Source: Methanosarcina spelaei (GTDB lineage Archaea; Halobacteriota; Methanosarcinia; Methanosarcinales; Methanosarcinaceae). From it: DNA of 39,477 nt. Within the stretch, counting starts at the first letter, position 1, and every line of letters begins with the position of its first letter. The stretch is taken from NCBI RefSeq assembly GCF_002287235.1, contig NZ_LMVP01000201.1, positions 1 to 39,477 on the forward strand, read 5' to 3'. Below, one piece after another: positions 9,051 through 17,099 of the stretch. Position numbers and translations under genes: made by a program. A model generated the notes under the pieces. That model made no database searches. It saw only the letters and a list, made by a program, of their open reading frames with translations, and was not told where the DNA came from.

Positions 9051-9429
9051 CTATATCGTAATTTTACTGGCCTAATTATTGTTAAGGCTTATTTATTATA
9101 TCTTAAAATAGATTTATTTACTCTAATTGTCAGTACTTAACGACTTTAACATAAATACATAACGGCAGTATTCTAATTATTGCAAAACCGGAAATTTTGG
9201 AAAAATAGTAAAGTAGAATACTTAGTTTTGTAAAAATATGTTAGAATTATCTCTAAACTCTAAAAATAAATAAGAAGAATTCCATTTATTGGGTTTAAGA
9301 TAGTGAAACGTGCTATTTTGAAAATGTATATAAAAATAAAACCCTAATGGTCTAAAAAGAACCTTTAATAACGTTAAAACGGAAATTGACTATATAATTT
9401 AGCCATATGTCTTTATATATTTTCGGACT
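9051..9429. other. Intergenic region
   Basis: Very AT-rich; it must contain the promoter of the NlpC/P60 gene, but no certain element is visible and no gene is supported. Confidence 0.35.
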
Positions 9430-9830
9430 GCCAAAATTTTTATTTTTTGATGTGTTTTTTCAATCTTTTCACCATAAGCCTTCCATTCTGGACAAATTAG
9501 AAGCACGGTCAGCAAATTTTAAGCCTATCCCACGTATGGAGTACAGATACGTATAATACCACACTGTGTCATCTTCTTTTCTTTCATGTGAGACTTCACG
9601 AATAGAGACCTGCGACATCTTCGCCGAACGTGATAAATAAATTTTCATATTTCGTGTCGGTGTCTTCTAACGTGTCATGAAGTAGTGCAGCCGTTTGTAA
9701 TTTAAAGTCATCAGGGAAATTATTTTAATGATTTCATAGACCTGCCAGCAGTGGGCCATAAAATAGTCGTTTCCTGCATAATCAAGTTGCTCAGCATTTG
9801 CTTTTGCACCAGATTCCGTTGCTTACCTAA
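9430..9830 (-). pseudogene. Decayed SpoT/RelA-type HD domain protein
   Basis: Reading the minus strand and shifting frame, the pieces are: AKANAEQLDYAGNDYFMAHC then WQVYEII (around 9730-9810); PDDFKLQTAALLHDTLEDTD with FITFGEDVAGLYS (around 9610-9725); then EDDTVWYYTYL with GIGLKFADRASNLSRMEG (around 9470-9595). The HD pair in LLHDTLEDTD and the later KFADRASNLSRM are hallmarks of the metal-dependent HD domain of (p)ppGpp hydrolases such as SpoT and Mesh1. At least two frameshifts and internal stops break it. No complete frame remains, so it is a pseudogene. Confidence 0.75.
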
Positions 9831-10172
9831 CTGTCATATATTATGCTGTTCATTCACATCACTTTCGCGATATGAGTTAAGGTAATTTGGTCATAAAGGC
9901 AATTGCTCATATACCTTCTATCTAATAGTCAAACCATCAAAGATCAGAAAATAATCACAGATACTACATAAGTATAAAATTGAATTGTTTGAGAGTCTAC
10001 ACAGAAAGTTTATAAACTTTTAGTAAAAAAGAAGTTTCTAGGGTTTAAATCTCTTTACCAAAATTGCCCCAATTCAGTGAAACAGGCTTTAAAAGGCATG
10101 GCTAATGTTAGCTTTAAGAATATTTAAGCTTCCTAAACTTGCTTCTGGGTAAAGCATATAGGAGTAATTTAA
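9831..10172. other. Intergenic region
   Basis: No gene seen. At its right end AGGAG (10160-10164) sits where the ribosome binding site of the following secreted-protein gene should be. Confidence 0.35.
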
Positions 10173-11045
10173 ACGATAACAAAGAAGAAATTTCGAATAG
10201 AGATTTTGCTTTTAGCAATATTACTACTATGCACGATGTTTGTGTCTACTGTAAGTGCACAAGATAATTTAACAACAAATGTTAAGCCCTCTGAACTGGA
10301 ACAAGGTTTAATAGATGCACTAAATTCTGATACAAAAAATCTGGCTGCAGACTATGTGATTGCTAATTATTGTAAAGCAACCGAAGACAAAATTTCAACA
10401 TCAGAAAACAATAATGTTTCAAGCAAAAGTAATTCAAGGACATATCAACTGGAAAGTGGATCTAATATAACTTTTATAAACCATGGTAATTTTTTAATTA
10501 ATGATTTGAAAGTTGACAATAATACTATTCAACCAGTTAATAAAGAAAATGAGATGAACTTACAATCCGAAGATAATTCTTTTTATACACCTTCTCTAAT
10601 ATCTTCCGTAAGTGAATACAATTCTTTTGGTTGGAAATTGTTTACTGTCTACACACAAGGGTATTTCGGGTATGATAATAAATCTGTAAAACCTTATCAT
10701 GTAAATTCATGGTATGTACATAATATGCCTTTCAATCTCTGGCAGATTTCTAACTGGGAAGAAGGTACGGATATAATTTCCAGTAATACGGCAGAAGTTT
10801 ATAGCCAGGGGAATTTCCACTATGGTTTTGAATACAAAGGTAACAGCTTAACCGTTCAGAACTATTACATTAAAGTTTATTTGTCGTGTGATCAAAATGG
10901 AAATTACGGAGCTTATTATTCTCTAACCGAGCTTATCCCAAAACTCAAAGTTGGTTCTTTGAATTTGAGCTTTGGATCATCAACCGAATATCCGAGGATA
11001 AAGAATGGCTCTGCAACCCTTACTATACAGGACGACTTATCATGA
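10173..11045 (+). CDS. Secreted protein of unknown function, non-ATG start
   Basis: The mature protein (about 260 residues) is rich in Asn, Ser and aromatic residues, with repeated YNSFGWKLFTVY / NSWYVHNMPFNLW / NYYIKVYLSC segments that suggest beta structure. The N-terminus ITKKKFRIEILLLAILLL...VSA is a clear signal peptide. It resembles MITKKKFRS, the leader of the lipoprotein at 30.8 kb, but here the expected ATG is ACG (10173-10175), 8 nt after AGGAG. Translation could start at this ACG, the next ATA, or TTG at 10206, which shortens the leader. A small membrane protein overlaps its stop. I do not recognise a family. Confidence 0.6.
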   Translation, partial: TITKKKFRIEILLLAILLLCTMFVSTVSAQDNLTTNVKPSELEQGLIDALNSDTKNLAADYVIANYCKATEDKISTSENNNVSSKSNSRTYQLESGSNITFINHGNFLINDLKVDNNTIQPVNKENEMNLQSEDNSFYTPSLISSVSEYNSFGWKLFTVYTQGYFGYDNKSVKPYHVNSWYVHNMPFNLWQISNWEEGTDIISSNTAEVYSQGNFHYGFEYKGNSLTVQNYYIKVYLSCDQNGNYGAYYSLTELIPKLKVGSLNLSFGSSTEYPRIKNGSATLTIQDDLS

Positions 11046-11245
11046 TGAAAAAATCAAGTTATGAGATCTTATTTATCGCTTGCTTTGCCTTTTTCTTTAT
11101 TTTAAACTTTATAAACGTGATTGGCCAACCTGATTTACCATTATTTGTAGCGATAATTATTGGAGCTTTAATAGAATCTTTTACTCCATATTTAGTTCTA
11201 ATCTTAATTATACGTATAATAAGTCGTGACAGTAGCAAATTTTAA
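11042..11245 (+). CDS. Small membrane protein coupled to the secreted protein
   Basis: A 67-residue protein with two hydrophobic segments (about residues 7-30 and 34-62) separated by a short INVIGQPDLP turn. Its ATG overlaps the stop of the upstream gene (ATGATGA), so the two are translationally coupled. A tiny two-span protein tied to a secreted protein could be an accessory or protective protein, but nothing in the sequence shows this. No family recognised. Confidence 0.6.
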   Translation: MMKKSSYEILFIACFAFFFILNFINVIGQPDLPLFVAIIIGALIESFTPYLVLILIIRIISRDSSKF

Positions 11246-11691
11246 ACTAACTTCAATTTGTCAAAGTATTTGACTTTTAGCATAGTTCTTACAAACAAGA
11301 ATAACAAACAAGAATAACAAACAAGAATAACAAACAAGAATAACAAACAAGAATAACAAACAAGAATAACAAACAAGAATAACAAACAAGAATAACAAAC
11401 AAGAATAACAAACAAGAATAATAAAGACGGCTCTTTTCCAAATAGACTCGCAATGGTTAAAAAAGTTTTAATTCAACTCTGACTATATTGAGAAATTTAC
11501 ATTAACTGAATTTCAATTTGTGTTAATGCTTTCTGCATCACTTGATTTTAAGTGACTTGGACAGTGCATTAGTTTAAGCTTCCGAATTATTTATCGTCTG
11601 CTGTCACTTAAAGCCTGCCCTTAAATACTCAACTTTTCTAAATCTTTTAAATCCTTTGTCATTAAAAATCCGTTAGTAAACCACAGCAAGT
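11246..11691. other. Intergenic region with tandem array
   Basis: About 445 bp between convergent genes. It holds the 13-bp tandem array listed separately; nothing else is supported. Confidence 0.5.
11291..11422. repeat. Tandem array of 13-bp unit, about 10 copies
   Basis: ACAAACAAGAATA is repeated head to tail about ten times with almost no variation, in the 3' gap between convergent genes. Such purity implies recent slippage expansion. There are no spacers, so it is not a CRISPR. Confidence 0.95.
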
Positions 11692-12381
11692 TTACTGTGG
11701 GCAAACTTTAACACAGAGCCCACAACGAAGACCTCCAAGTACATTAAACATATACTGTGCACACTTTTGCCTGTCAATTTTCCCATCCCGGGAGATAGCA
11801 CCAGCCGGGCATATTTCAATGCATTTGCTGCATTTGCTGCATTTCTCGTTAATAAACGGTAGTAAAGTATCCTTTTCTCCTTTTTCTAGCGGAGCATTGG
11901 TCAGTATTGCGGTCATTCGAACTCTGGGGCCGTAGTCTTTTGTAATAAGAAGGTGATTCATGCCAAAGTTTCCCAGTCCTGCATGATATGCAGCATATTT
12001 GATGGACATGTTTGCCTTAAGTGTTTCACGGTTAGCATACCAGTATCCGAATTCACTTCCTTCTGTAGGCACAATAGTTGCTCTGTATCCTTCTTTTTCA
12101 ATAAGTTTTGCAATTTGAAAAGCGACTATTCGAAGGGTAGCAGTTGCTGCCATAAGAGTGTTGGTATACTCGGCCCTTCCTTCTGGAAGGGTCTCGAAAG
12201 CTCCTCTCGGTACGCTTACTCCCAGGATTATAACTGACCGAACGCTTGCCATCACATCCTGAGGTTTATTTCCTGTATATTCCGAGCTTTCAAAGCAAGC
12301 TGCATCTGCAATTCCAATAAAATCCGCGTTCATTTTAAAAGCAGTATTTTCTATCTTTTTTGTAAGAGTAATCTCCCTCAT
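11692..12381 (-). CDS. 4Fe-4S double-cluster protein, QueG-like
   Basis: This 229-residue protein has an N-terminal alpha/beta part with VRSVIILGVSVPRG and AYHAGLGNFGMNHLLIT, typical of epoxyqueuosine-reductase-like (QueG) and reductive-dehalogenase-related proteins. Its C-terminus has CSKCSKCIEICP (CxxCxxCxxxCP) and CGLCVKVCP near the end, two ferredoxin-type clusters. It stops right after the second motif and lacks the HEAT-like extension of true QueG, so queuosine synthesis is unlikely. It fits the shorter 4Fe-4S family common in methanogens, whose substrates are mostly unknown. AGGAG precedes ATG at 12381. Confidence 0.82.
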   Translation of the reverse strand: MREITLTKKIENTAFKMNADFIGIADAACFESSEYTGNKPQDVMASVRSVIILGVSVPRGAFETLPEGRAEYTNTLMAATATLRIVAFQIAKLIEKEGYRATIVPTEGSEFGYWYANRETLKANMSIKYAAYHAGLGNFGMNHLLITKDYGPRVRMTAILTNAPLEKGEKDTLLPFINEKCSKCSKCIEICPAGAISRDGKIDRQKCAQYMFNVLGGLRCGLCVKVCPQ

Positions 12382-12453
12382 ACTTATCTCCTGTTAAACT
12401 TAAATTTGGGTTAAATCCGGATTTACTTTGTTCTCTTTTCCTGGTTATAACTT

Positions 12454-12615
12454 TTAAGGTTCAATTTCTATTTGCTTGTCTTAAGGTTCAATTTCTATTT
12501 GCTTGTCTTAAGGTTCAATTTCTATTTGCTTGTCTTAAGGTTCAATTTCTATTTGCTTGTCTTAAGGTTCAATTTCTATTTGCTTGTCTTAAGGTTCAAT
12601 TTCTATTTGCTTGTC
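12454..12615. repeat. Perfect tandem array, 27 bp x 6
   Basis: Six identical 27-bp units starting TTAAGGTTCAATTTC and ending TTGCTTGTC fill exactly 162 bp. Because 27 is a multiple of three, one plus-strand frame stays open as a nine-residue repeat (LRFNFYLLV); that frame is an artefact. The array lies upstream of the minus-strand 4Fe-4S gene. Confidence 0.97.
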
Positions 12616-13098
12616 AAGCTTTCCTATTTACAGGCTCAGGTTTTGCGTAGAATAAAAGATACGTTTAAAAACAAGGAAATAGTTAATATATAAATTATTA
12701 ATTTCATCCGTATGTTAATAAATGTCTTCGTAACAAGTAATAACAGTCGGCTTAAAGTTGTCTTATTCTAAGACTGAGAGTTTATGTGAAGTTTCCGTGG
12801 GGTGGTTTTGAAAGTTAATGAATATGGAAAAAGTAATTTGTAGAGATTTTAAAAATAACTAAGCTTCTTATAACTAACCTCATTTAGTTTGAATTGAATG
12901 TCAATGAATTGGATGTCAATGAATTTTCTTATTTTTTTCAACTACTTAAAACGAGTTTAAACTCCTTCTACCAAATTTAAACCTCGTCACTTTGTCAGTA
13001 GCTCCAGATTACAAATCTCAAATTAGAGTCTAGAATATAAACTTTTTAAATCCTGTTTATTCATGTATAAGCACTGGAGTACTTAGCTATTATAATTT
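12616..13098. other. Intergenic region upstream of the metal transporter
   Basis: No gene seen. Contains a short direct repeat (AATTGAATGTCAATG / AATTGGATGTCAATG, 12893-12920) and AT-rich DNA ahead of the operator at 13099. Confidence 0.35.
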
Positions 13099-13115
13099 TT
13101 TGGCCATATACCAAA
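13099..13115. promoter_or_regulatory. Operator candidate TTTGG-N7-CCAAA upstream of cbiQO
   Basis: TTTGGCCATATACCAAA has the same 17-bp layout as the two sites at 15209-15225 and 15229-15245 in front of cbiM. Position about 265 bp before cbiQ and about 80 bp before the small frame at 13197 suits control of that transcript by a metal-responsive repressor. Confidence 0.55.
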
Positions 13116-13196
13116 CATTCCCCAATATATTTGCGTTTCACCCAAAAGATATATCTGCCTGTTAGATGTTAATATCTAGAAATCAGGAGATCAAAA

Positions 13197-13301
13197 ATGA
13201 GAAAAAATAGTTTTGAGTTTAACCGTATCTGTTTTTTGGAACGCGAAGAATCGGATATTATATTTTTAAATTTGGTGCTTCAAGCAGGTATGAAAAAATA
13301 G
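13197..13301 (+). CDS. Possible 34-residue leader peptide
   Basis: ATG at 13197 has a good AGGAG 7 bp upstream and opens a 34-codon frame (MRKNSFEFNRICFLEREE...) that stops at 13301, 63 bp before cbiQ. The ribosome binding site is better than that of cbiQ, so this could be a real small gene or regulatory leader. It resembles nothing I know and has no metal-binding cluster beyond one Cys. Could be chance. Confidence 0.3.
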   Translation: MRKNSFEFNRICFLEREESDIIFLNLVLQAGMKK

Positions 13302-13364
13302 TTTTCTTGCTTATTACTTTGATTTCTGTCAAACAAAATTTTGATTCAAAATTGCGGATTATAT

Positions 13365-14183
13365 ATGAATAACTCACAGGCTTCTGGTCATATCCCTGAT
13401 CTTGATCTGATCACTTATTATAGTGAGAACTCTTACTCTTTTCTTTCTAAGGCCAGTCCCTGGATAAAACTAATTGGGCTTATTGCCATCATCTTAATTT
13501 TAACTATTGTTAAAAGTGTTGAAGTACTGGTGGCTCTGTATGCTCTTTTACTTCTTTTATATTGGCAGATTGGGCTGCCAGTAAGAAAGCTATTTGACTG
13601 GTGTCTTTTGCCTGTTTTGTTTGTTTTATCTTTAGTTATCTTATTGATGTGGAATGAAACCGGTGTACCACTATTTTCCCTCAAATTCTTCTGGTTTTCC
13701 TTAACTTTAACAGATAATGGGTTATTGCTAGTGGTTAGGCTTTTGCTAAAAGCTCTTATATCAATGACATCTTCCCTTCTGTTTCTCATGACGACTAAGT
13801 ACGCTTATCTTTCAGTTATGATTTACAGGATCTTTCCATTTCCTATAGATCAGATATTTTTGATGTCCTACAGGTTTCTTTTCATAACACTGGATATGGT
13901 TGATTCTATGATAAGGGCTTTTAAATCGAGAGGTGGAGGTTTAATTAAAAGTGTGGTCAGGCAAAGCCAGACCTTTGCGGAGATCTTTGCGCTTGTTTTT
14001 ATTCGATCTTATGATCAGGCGGAAAGGGTGAACAAAGCTATGGAGTCTCGGGGATATGATGGAACATACACTACATCAACAGAAGTTCCTCAAATGAAAC
14101 CTATAGACTATATTGTTTTGTTGGTGTTTTTAGTCGTAATAATTTATCTACTACTATTTCATAATTCATCAATTTCGAGGTGA
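13365..14183 (+). CDS. cbiQ: ECF transporter transmembrane component EcfT (CbiQ/NikQ)
   Basis: This 272-residue integral membrane protein has about six hydrophobic segments. It carries the two EcfT coupling motifs: MIRAFKSRGG at about residue 190 and AMESRGYDGTY at about 230 (A-x-x-x-RG type), which dock on the ATPase. It would couple ATP hydrolysis to Ni2+ or Co2+ uptake through the CbiM component. ATG at 13365 is chosen over an upstream TTG at 13341. It is 11 bp from cbiO. Whether cobalt (for corrinoids) or nickel (for F430, CO dehydrogenase, hydrogenase) is carried cannot be told from sequence. Confidence 0.88.
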   Translation: MNNSQASGHIPDLDLITYYSENSYSFLSKASPWIKLIGLIAIILILTIVKSVEVLVALYALLLLLYWQIGLPVRKLFDWCLLPVLFVLSLVILLMWNETGVPLFSLKFFWFSLTLTDNGLLLVVRLLLKALISMTSSLLFLMTTKYAYLSVMIYRIFPFPIDQIFLMSYRFLFITLDMVDSMIRAFKSRGGGLIKSVVRQSQTFAEIFALVFIRSYDQAERVNKAMESRGYDGTYTTSTEVPQMKPIDYIVLLVFLVVIIYLLLFHNSSISR

Positions 14184-14194
14184 ATGCCTAATTT

Positions 14195-15058
14195 ATGAAA
14201 AAACATATTGATCCAGTACAAAACCATGCTTTTTCAGAGCCTCATGAGCTAATACATATAGACTGTGCAAGTCACGTCTACCCAGATGGCAGCATTGGAA
14301 TTCATGATTTGTGTTTCAGGGTTAAAGAGAATGAAATTGTTGCCTTATGCGGGGCAAACGGCTCAGGCAAATCGACCCTTTTGGAGCACCTGAACGGCCT
14401 GCTTTTGCCGTCAAAAGGTAATATATATGTCATGGGCGAAAAGATAGACTCTACAACAAAAAAAGATCTGTGGAAACATGTGGGAATAGTGTTTCAGAAA
14501 TCGGATGATCAGCTTTTTGCGCCAACTGTCCTTGATGACGTTATGTTCGGCCCACTCAATTTAGGTATGAACAGAGGTGAAGCCTGGAACGCAGCAATGG
14601 AAGCTTTAAGGGCTGTAGGCGCTGAGAAATTTATAAACAAGATTCCTAATTATCTTAGCGGTGGGCAGAAACGTTTAGTCTCCATAGCTGGCATCCTTGC
14701 CATGAAACCGAAAATAATTGCTCTTGATGAACCAACTTCCGACTTGGACCCAAAGCATGCCGAAATTATTGAAAATATAATCTGCGAATTAAAAGAAAAT
14801 CATGGCATCAGTATTGTCCTGGCAACACATGATCTCGACCTTGCTGCACGTATAGCTGATAGGATCTGTATTGTTAAAGGAGGATCTGTAATTGCAGAAG
14901 GCAGGCCCTCAGACATCTTTTACAATGTTGATTTACTTGAGGATGCAGGGCTAAAGGAACCTAAAATTGTACAGGTGTATGAGGCTCTCTGCGAGTTCAA
15001 AAAAATAGAGATAAAAAGAAAGCCTGTGACTGTGGAAGAACTGGTAAAATCCCTCTAA
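14195..15058 (+). CDS. cbiO: ECF transporter ATP-binding protein (CbiO/NikO)
   Basis: This 287-residue ABC ATPase has Walker A GANGSGKST (about residue 54), Q-loop FQKSDDQLF, signature LSGGQKR, Walker B IIALDEPTSDLDP and the switch His in ATHDLD. The Q-loop form QKSDDQLFAPTV is typical of ECF-family ATPases. A roughly 20-residue N-terminal extension precedes the domain. GAGGTGAATG lies upstream of ATG at 14195. Only one ATPase is encoded, so it presumably works as a homodimer with CbiQ and CbiM. All catalytic motifs are intact. Confidence 0.93.
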   Translation: MKKHIDPVQNHAFSEPHELIHIDCASHVYPDGSIGIHDLCFRVKENEIVALCGANGSGKSTLLEHLNGLLLPSKGNIYVMGEKIDSTTKKDLWKHVGIVFQKSDDQLFAPTVLDDVMFGPLNLGMNRGEAWNAAMEALRAVGAEKFINKIPNYLSGGQKRLVSIAGILAMKPKIIALDEPTSDLDPKHAEIIENIICELKENHGISIVLATHDLDLAARIADRICIVKGGSVIAEGRPSDIFYNVDLLEDAGLKEPKIVQVYEALCEFKKIEIKRKPVTVEELVKSL

Positions 15059-15089
15059 TCTGCGAACAAATATAAACAGTGTCTGAAGA

Positions 15090-15145
15090 GCTATAACATG
15101 CAGCATCTAAAAAGTTGTAACATGCAGCATCTAAAGAGCTCTAAC
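15090..15145. repeat. Short direct repeat upstream of cbiM
   Basis: AACATGCAGCATCTAAA occurs twice about 23 bp apart, within a degenerate unit of GAGCT(A/C)TAAC. It is in the leader between cbiO and cbiM. Significance unknown. Confidence 0.6.
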
Positions 15146-15208
15146 GAACTAGTTTGAGTTTTATTCTTCTCAATTTCATTTCTTTCTAGCTAACTCGCAA
15201 AATTAAAA

Positions 15209-15245
15209 TTTGGTATAACACCAAACAATTTGGTATTATACCAAA
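15209..15245. promoter_or_regulatory. Paired operators TTTGG-N7-CCAAA upstream of cbiM
   Basis: Two copies: TTTGGTATAACACCAAA (15209-15225) and TTTGGTATTATACCAAA (15229-15245, a perfect palindrome about its central base). Their starts are exactly 20 bp apart, about two helical turns, so a regulator would bind both on one face. A third copy lies before cbiQ. Shared sites on both transporter units argue for one metal-responsive regulator such as a NikR- or DtxR-type protein (inference). Confidence 0.7.
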
Positions 15246-15337
15246 AATTAGTAAAATTGGTAAATTCGACAACCAGCATTCTAAAACCTGGTTAAAATCT
15301 GCATAAATAAAAAACAAATATTATAGGAAGTTCTCAA

Positions 15338-15997
15338 ATGGCTCACATACATTTAGAAGACGGTGCTTTTTCCTTCCAATGGATTTCTATATGGTGGACT
15401 CTCGCTATAATTTTAATCTGCCTTTGTATGTACTGGATGAAAAATGTGAAGAAAAGCAATGACAATAAAGTGTTAACTATTGCAGGGATGTGCACTGCTG
15501 CTTCATTTGCAATCTTTCAGATAAATATCCCCTTGTTTGGTGGAGTTCACATGAATCTAACGCCTCTTATAGGTATTCTGGGAGGTCCGGCAGTAGGAGG
15601 GATAATTGTGTTCATAGTGAATATATTATCTGCAGCAATAGGACATGGTGGATGGGGGATGATCGGAGCGAACACTCTAGTCAATATAACTGAAGTTTCG
15701 GTTGCCTACTTTACATATCGCGGACTTATCAAAGCCAAATTAAGCTCGTTTTCGAGAGCCGGTATCGCTACTTTGGCAGGACTTTTGCTTGGTAACGTAA
15801 CCATGATAGTCATAATATTGGTCTCAGGTATCCAGGGAGTAACGCAGAGTCGTATGGATATTCTCTATGGTCTCTCTCTCCTGGCAGGAGTCAATATGGG
15901 AGTTGCTGTGATAGAGGCTGTGCTTACTGGATATGTAGTATCGTACATACGAAAAATCAGGCCAGATATGCTCTCGGAGGCTGAGTCACTTGTATGA
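15338..15997 (+). CDS. cbiM: ECF transporter substrate-binding component CbiM/NikM
   Basis: The 219-residue membrane protein starts MAHIHLEDGAF; the family binds the metal with the N-terminal amine and nearby His residues. A second conserved His lies in LFGGVHMNLTPLIGILGGP, and AIGHGGWGMIGANTLVN matches the family core. About six to seven transmembrane segments. GGAAG is upstream of ATG. It overlaps the next gene by 8 bp. The N-terminal MAHxH form occurs in both nickel and cobalt members, so the metal is open. Confidence 0.9.
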   Translation: MAHIHLEDGAFSFQWISIWWTLAIILICLCMYWMKNVKKSNDNKVLTIAGMCTAASFAIFQINIPLFGGVHMNLTPLIGILGGPAVGGIIVFIVNILSAAIGHGGWGMIGANTLVNITEVSVAYFTYRGLIKAKLSSFSRAGIATLAGLLLGNVTMIVIILVSGIQGVTQSRMDILYGLSLLAGVNMGVAVIEAVLTGYVVSYIRKIRPDMLSEAESLV

Positions 15998-16256
15998 AAT
16001 AGATCGAAAGAAAAGTATGCTCTTATTTGGGTTTTTGGTTTTGGCTGTTGCAGGATTAAGCTTGATTGCCTACCATGTCTCAGGCCATATGGGCATAGAA
16101 GAAAGGTTTAATAGTGCTGTTGGGATTGAACCGGGCCCTGAGGAAGAAGAATCTTCAGGAATATTTGGATTTAATATTGAGGGCAACCCATTATACTATG
16201 CGGTTATTCTTGTCGTCCTGATAATCTTATGTCTGATTATTTACATTAAAAAGTAG
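15990..16256 (+). CDS. Small CbiN/NikN-like membrane component
   Basis: This 88-residue protein has two transmembrane segments (about residues 10-29 and 67-86). An extracytoplasmic loop rich in acidic residues (GPEEEESSGIFGF) lies between them, the usual layout of CbiN or NikN partners of CbiM. It starts with TTG at 15990, overlapping the end of cbiM, so is translationally coupled. CbiN-type subunits help load metal into CbiM. Canonical PDGLE motif is not seen, hence no symbol. Confidence 0.75.
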   Translation: MYEIDRKKSMLLFGFLVLAVAGLSLIAYHVSGHMGIEERFNSAVGIEPGPEEEESSGIFGFNIEGNPLYYAVILVVLIILCLIIYIKK

Positions 16257-16323
16257 AAAAGTAACATCCGTAACTTGAGATTAACTTCAGTAGTTTAAAA
16301 CATTTTTCCGATAGCACGGTTTT

Positions 16324-16360
16324 TGCTCCTTGTTTTTTGTGGGGATAAAAACAAGGAGCA
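16324..16360 (+). terminator. Strong inverted repeat downstream of cbiMN
   Basis: TGCTCCTTGTTTTT (16324-16337) pairs perfectly with AAAAACAAGGAGCA (16347-16360) across a 9-nt loop, about 70 bp after the last transporter gene. It may end the transcript or stabilise its 3' end. Confidence 0.6.
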
Positions 16361-16459
16361 GTTATACAACTTAATTGGGAAAATTTGAAAGATCTACTTT
16401 AAAAATGACTTCCCCTAACTTTCGATCTCTCTTATTTTTCAGTTACTATTAGATAATAA

Positions 16460-16743
16460 TGCATGTTTACTGACTTCCTGGTTCTGGGACTTTGGGAATG
16501 GTATTAATTCAAAGAATACAATGAACACGACGTACACTTTGAGCCTATCCCAAAACCTTGAATTTTGAATAATCGCTCTAATTTCTAACATGAAAATAGT
16601 ATAATAGATTTGGTAATGAAATCGGTTCTAGGATGAGCTCTTTCATAAAACCTGGAACTTATAACGTTACTCTAAATGTAACTAATACTGATGGCAGCAG
16701 TTCGATAATAAGGCCTGGCTATGTCACTGTAAAAAGTGAGTAA
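16460..16743 (+). pseudogene. PKD-domain gene fragment split by a MITE
   Basis: One half reads SWFWDFGNGINSKNTMNTTYT, the start of a PKD domain (shown here as two pieces: SWFWDFGNG and KNTMNTTYT). The other reads PGTYNVTLNVTNTDGSSS and ends at the stop at 16743. A 99-bp element with a CTTT duplication lies between. Deleting it restores TYTFIKPGTYNV in frame, the canonical PKD core. Upstream of the first half no coding sequence remains, so this was the C-terminal end of a larger surface protein. Confidence 0.8.
16541..16639 (+). mobile_element. MITE type C (99 bp) inside PKD fragment
   Basis: Starts GAGCCTATCCCAAAACC and ends GGTTCTAGGATGAGCT, imperfect inverted ends (13 of 17 match when the next base is included). 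It is flanked by CTTT at 16537-16540 and 16640-16643. Only one copy is seen here. Confidence 0.65.
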
Positions 16744-17099
16744 CATACTTTATGAATACTGAAAACGGTCATAGCTGAAAGGTAGTGGAAAATTATTGAC
16801 CAAACCTGGAAAGCGGACAAAAATATTGTTTCCGGTCAGATTTAATAGCTAAAACTTTCTTAGCTTTCAAAATCTACCTGGTTAATAATTTCGTTTTACG
16901 ATATTCCTATCTTCGCTGCCTCTAAATTTAAAATCCCTACCGATAATTTTGCTGACTTTAAACTCGAAGCATAATTTTAATTCGTAAATGTTCTTTATAA
17001 AATACTGTCTTTTTTCTATAGTGCCGTCCTTTTTCTTTTTTCTAACACAAGACTCTTGCAAAAAATTCATGTGGAATAAACTCCTAAACTATAATTATT
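16744..17099. other. Intergenic region upstream of beta-propeller gene
   Basis: About 350 bp, AT-rich, presumably with the promoter of the next gene. No gene or structure supported. Confidence 0.35.

Noticed and set aside
11291-12615. Possible CRISPR arrays
   Set aside because: Repeats are head to tail with no unique spacers, and no cas genes are nearby.
12472-12693. Plus-strand frame with repeated LRFNFYLLV
   Set aside because: It exists only because the tandem unit is 27 bp, a multiple of three. No ribosome binding site or family; kept as a DNA repeat.
15059-15337. Cobalamin or nickel riboswitch before cbiM
   Set aside because: No conserved riboswitch core is visible; protein-binding palindromes explain the region better.
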